From NCBI GenBank assembly GCA_951640165.1, contig OX621254.1, positions 20,806,001 through 20,870,000 on the forward strand: a stretch of DNA of 64,000 nt, read 5' to 3'. Each line of letters begins with the position of its first letter. The first letter of the stretch is position 1. Shown here one piece after another: positions 62,021 through 64,000 of this stretch. Below the pieces are notes generated by a model that ran no database searches, had not been told where the DNA came from, and saw nothing but the letters and a program-made list of their open reading frames with translations. This stretch comes from Pseudoips prasinana. Lineage: Eukaryota; Arthropoda; Insecta; Lepidoptera; Nolidae. The translations under genes and the position numbers were made by a program.

Positions 62021-64000
62021 TAGTAACTCTGGAGTATTCGATTTCCATTTTCTAAGGTTAAATCCACCTGATCTTAAGAGACGTATTAAGTCGCACTGTA
62101 AGCGTTTTCCGTAATCAAGCTGGTGGCAACCATGCAGGACGTCATCAGAATAAAAACACTCCTTGAGGACCTCTGGCGCGTTGGTATTTCGGTAATTATG
62201 CCATTCATCACATGCAAGCTGTTTTAAGGTCATCATAGCAAGAAACGGAGCCGCCCTGCATCAATAGGTTATGGTGGTGAGCTGAAATTCCTTCAGTGGT
62301 AGAGAAGGATTTTCACGCCAAATAATTTTTTGTAATGGCTGATCTTCCTTATTTACCCAAATTTGGCGAAACATCTTCTCAAGGTCAGCACAGAAAGCGT
62401 AACGGTACTGTCCCCATTTTAAAATTAAAGATAACAAGTCTTGTTGTAAGTTTGGACCTGCTTCCATTAAATCATTTATACTAAGGCCGGTAGACGTCCT
62501 TGCTGACGCATTAAAAACCACTCTAAGTGGTGTCGTTGTCGACTCTAATCTTTGGACACAATGGTGTGGCAGATAACACTCCGGTGTCTGGTTACCGGGA
62601 GCTAATATCATATGACCTAAAGATATGTATTCATTAATGAACACCTTGTAATCATGAGCTATTTGATGGTTTCTAGCAAATTTTCGTTCTAATTGGCGAA
62701 ACTGAGCAATTGCCATTGGTTTTGACGAACCCAACTTCGTTTCAAAATTTAATTTAAGCGGGAGTCTGACGTCATAACGCCCGTCTTCGTTCCGTTTGGT
62801 AGTGGTCTTATAGTAGTCAATGCACTGGTTGTCACGAGCTGATAAATTTGATTCTTCTGGTATATCCTCTATTTCCCAAAACCTTTGAATGTCATCGAGT
62901 TGGTTCACAACAACATTACAGTGGAAAGTCTTAACATTTCCACTTAATATCCAGCCAAATTGCGTTTGTTGCGCAATCGGCAGCGATTTACCGGATTTTA
63001 TAAAGCCATCTAATATGATAGTTGAATAAACATCAACTCCTAATAAAAGATCAATGTGTCTACTCGTGTAAAACTCTGGGTCGGCCAATTCAATGTTTTC
63101 TATGTATGGCCAATTTGGTTTATCAAATGAATGGTTAGGTAATTTGCCGGTAAGACTATTCATAATGTAAACATCCGTGGTATAATTAAAATCATTATAG
63201 CGAGAAGACAAAGTAACCGTAACGACCCCCTTACAGTTGTTTTCCCGCGCTCCAACTCCGAAAATAACACCCTTGCAGCGCTTTCTGGGTAACCCAAGCC
63301 TTTGAGCGGCATTTTCAGTTATTAACGATGACTGGGACCCGCCATCTATCAAACAACGCATGGTATGAGAACTGCCATCGAACCCTTGGACATTCAAAAC
63401 CGCGGTCGCCAAAAGACTTTCGGCCACGTTTTCATGCGACGTGTGACTTTTTTGCTGAGTCGTTTCCGAGTTCGTAGAAGTTGATGGCCGCGTTTCCGTC
63501 ATGAAGGCATCGTGTAACAAGGAATTATGTTTCTTATCACAATAAAAACATGTTTTGCTTGATCTGCAGTCTTTTCCGTGGTGATTGAATAAACAATTGC
63601 GACATAAATTAAAATTTGCAATAATTTTGCGCTTCGCATCCGGTGTTAAGTTGCGAAACGTTTTGCAATGATACAAAGCATGGTTTTCTTTGCATTGCGG
63701 ACATTTTTGGTTGACCATATTTAATATTTTTGATGATGATGAATTGGCCACCGATTTATTGAAATTATTGTAGCTTTGGTATGGTTTGTGGTTATAGTGG
63801 TTTGTTGGTGGTTTTGGCGCATGTTCTTGTTTACGCCTAAATGCATCTAATGAGGTGAATTTACCTTCTAGGTAATGCAGAAAATCCTTCATGGATGGTA
63901 ATTCTCTGGGATTTTCTAAGGACTCTATATAGTCATTATGGGATACTGCATCAAGTTTTTGTGATAACAGATAAACCAATAATGGGTCCCATGTTTCCGT
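62021..64000 (-). pseudogene. BEL 3 gag C-terminus, protease and RT (partial at window edge)
   Basis: Open from 64000. Gag end DPLLVYLLSQKLDAVSHNDY, Cys knuckles CPQCKENHALYHC, CRNCLFNHHGKDC and CFYCDKKHNSLLH; protease MRCLIDGGSQSSLITENAAQ, LLGVDVYSTII and FGWILSG; RT LRVVFNASARTSTGLSINDL, YAFCADLEKMFRQIWV. A TGA at 62261-62263 breaks TITY-x-CRAAPFLA, after which ECFYSDDVLHG holds the catalytic DD. RT continues to about 62020, where the frame shifts. Confidence 0.85.

Larger units (their letters stand above)
59846..64000 (-). mobile_element. BEL 3 (BEL/Pao), runs off the window, 3' end lost
   Basis: Minus-strand gag (partial), protease, RT, RNase H and integrase. One TGA and one frameshift are visible. 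The 3' LTR is replaced by an oppositely oriented BEL-type LTR/leader at 59285-59845. The 5' LTR lies beyond 64000. Confidence 0.85.

Overview
This window looks like a dense transposable-element graveyard from an insect, most likely a moth or butterfly (Lepidoptera). The evidence is the AT-rich background, two-exon Harbinger elements, BEL/Pao, copia-like and Ty3/gypsy retroelements, a tRNA-derived SINE, and short retroelement tails and 'TTTTGCCCGCGACTTCG' inverted repeats of the kind common in lepidopteran genomes. I see no convincing host gene. Such nesting fits heterochromatin (for example a W chromosome), but that is inference.

Layout. 1-1235: a tandemly duplicated unknown small gene. 1236-4463 (- strand): a tandem array of internally deleted copia units with a 649-bp period and shared 197-bp LTRs, split by an R1-clade LINE fragment (2731-3803) and joined to a gypsy leader/gag start. 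4641-12682: Harbinger 1 (-), whose transposase exon 2 is split by a near-intact 4.7-kb DNA transposon (5151-9841, TSD AATT, intact 740-aa DUF7869-type protein). 12686-20825: Harbinger 2 (+, TSD TAA), split by a decayed DUF7869-type relative (12948-18559, TSD TCGA) that itself holds a LINE and MITE-like insertions. 20829-22683: relics, including a Merlin-like fragment. 22684-37996: Harbinger 3 (+), split by gypsy A (23315-28668, TSD GGAG, decayed) and gypsy B (29095-36450, TSD GTGT, identical-looking 994-bp LTRs, intact gag and pol joined by a -1 slippery site).

38324-52365: BEL element 2 (TSD TACCT) contains a Tc1/mariner-superfamily element with DD82E spacing (38736-49421). That element contains BEL element 1 (39244-47053, TSD GGATG), whose integrase holds an intact mariner (40339-41583, TSD TA): four nested levels. 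52371-56740: a short lepidopteran retroelement split by Harbinger 4 (52937-56620, TSD TAA), which has an intact 414-aa transposase. 56933-59166 (-): a two-exon gene resembling the RAG1/Transib/Chapaev transposase core, with two nonsense codons. 59285-64000: a plus-strand BEL-type LTR and primer site abutting the minus-strand pol of a third BEL element that runs off the window.

Within the elements, the Harbingers share one design: a two-exon transposase, with an accessory MADF/BESS protein encoded on the opposite strand whose second exon lies inside the transposase intron. LTR elements are read gag-protease-RT-RNase H-integrase. Intact coding capacity is visible only for the DUF7869 transposon at 5151-9841, gypsy B, the mariner and the Harbinger 4 transposase. 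All calls come from reading the sequence; no database search was run.
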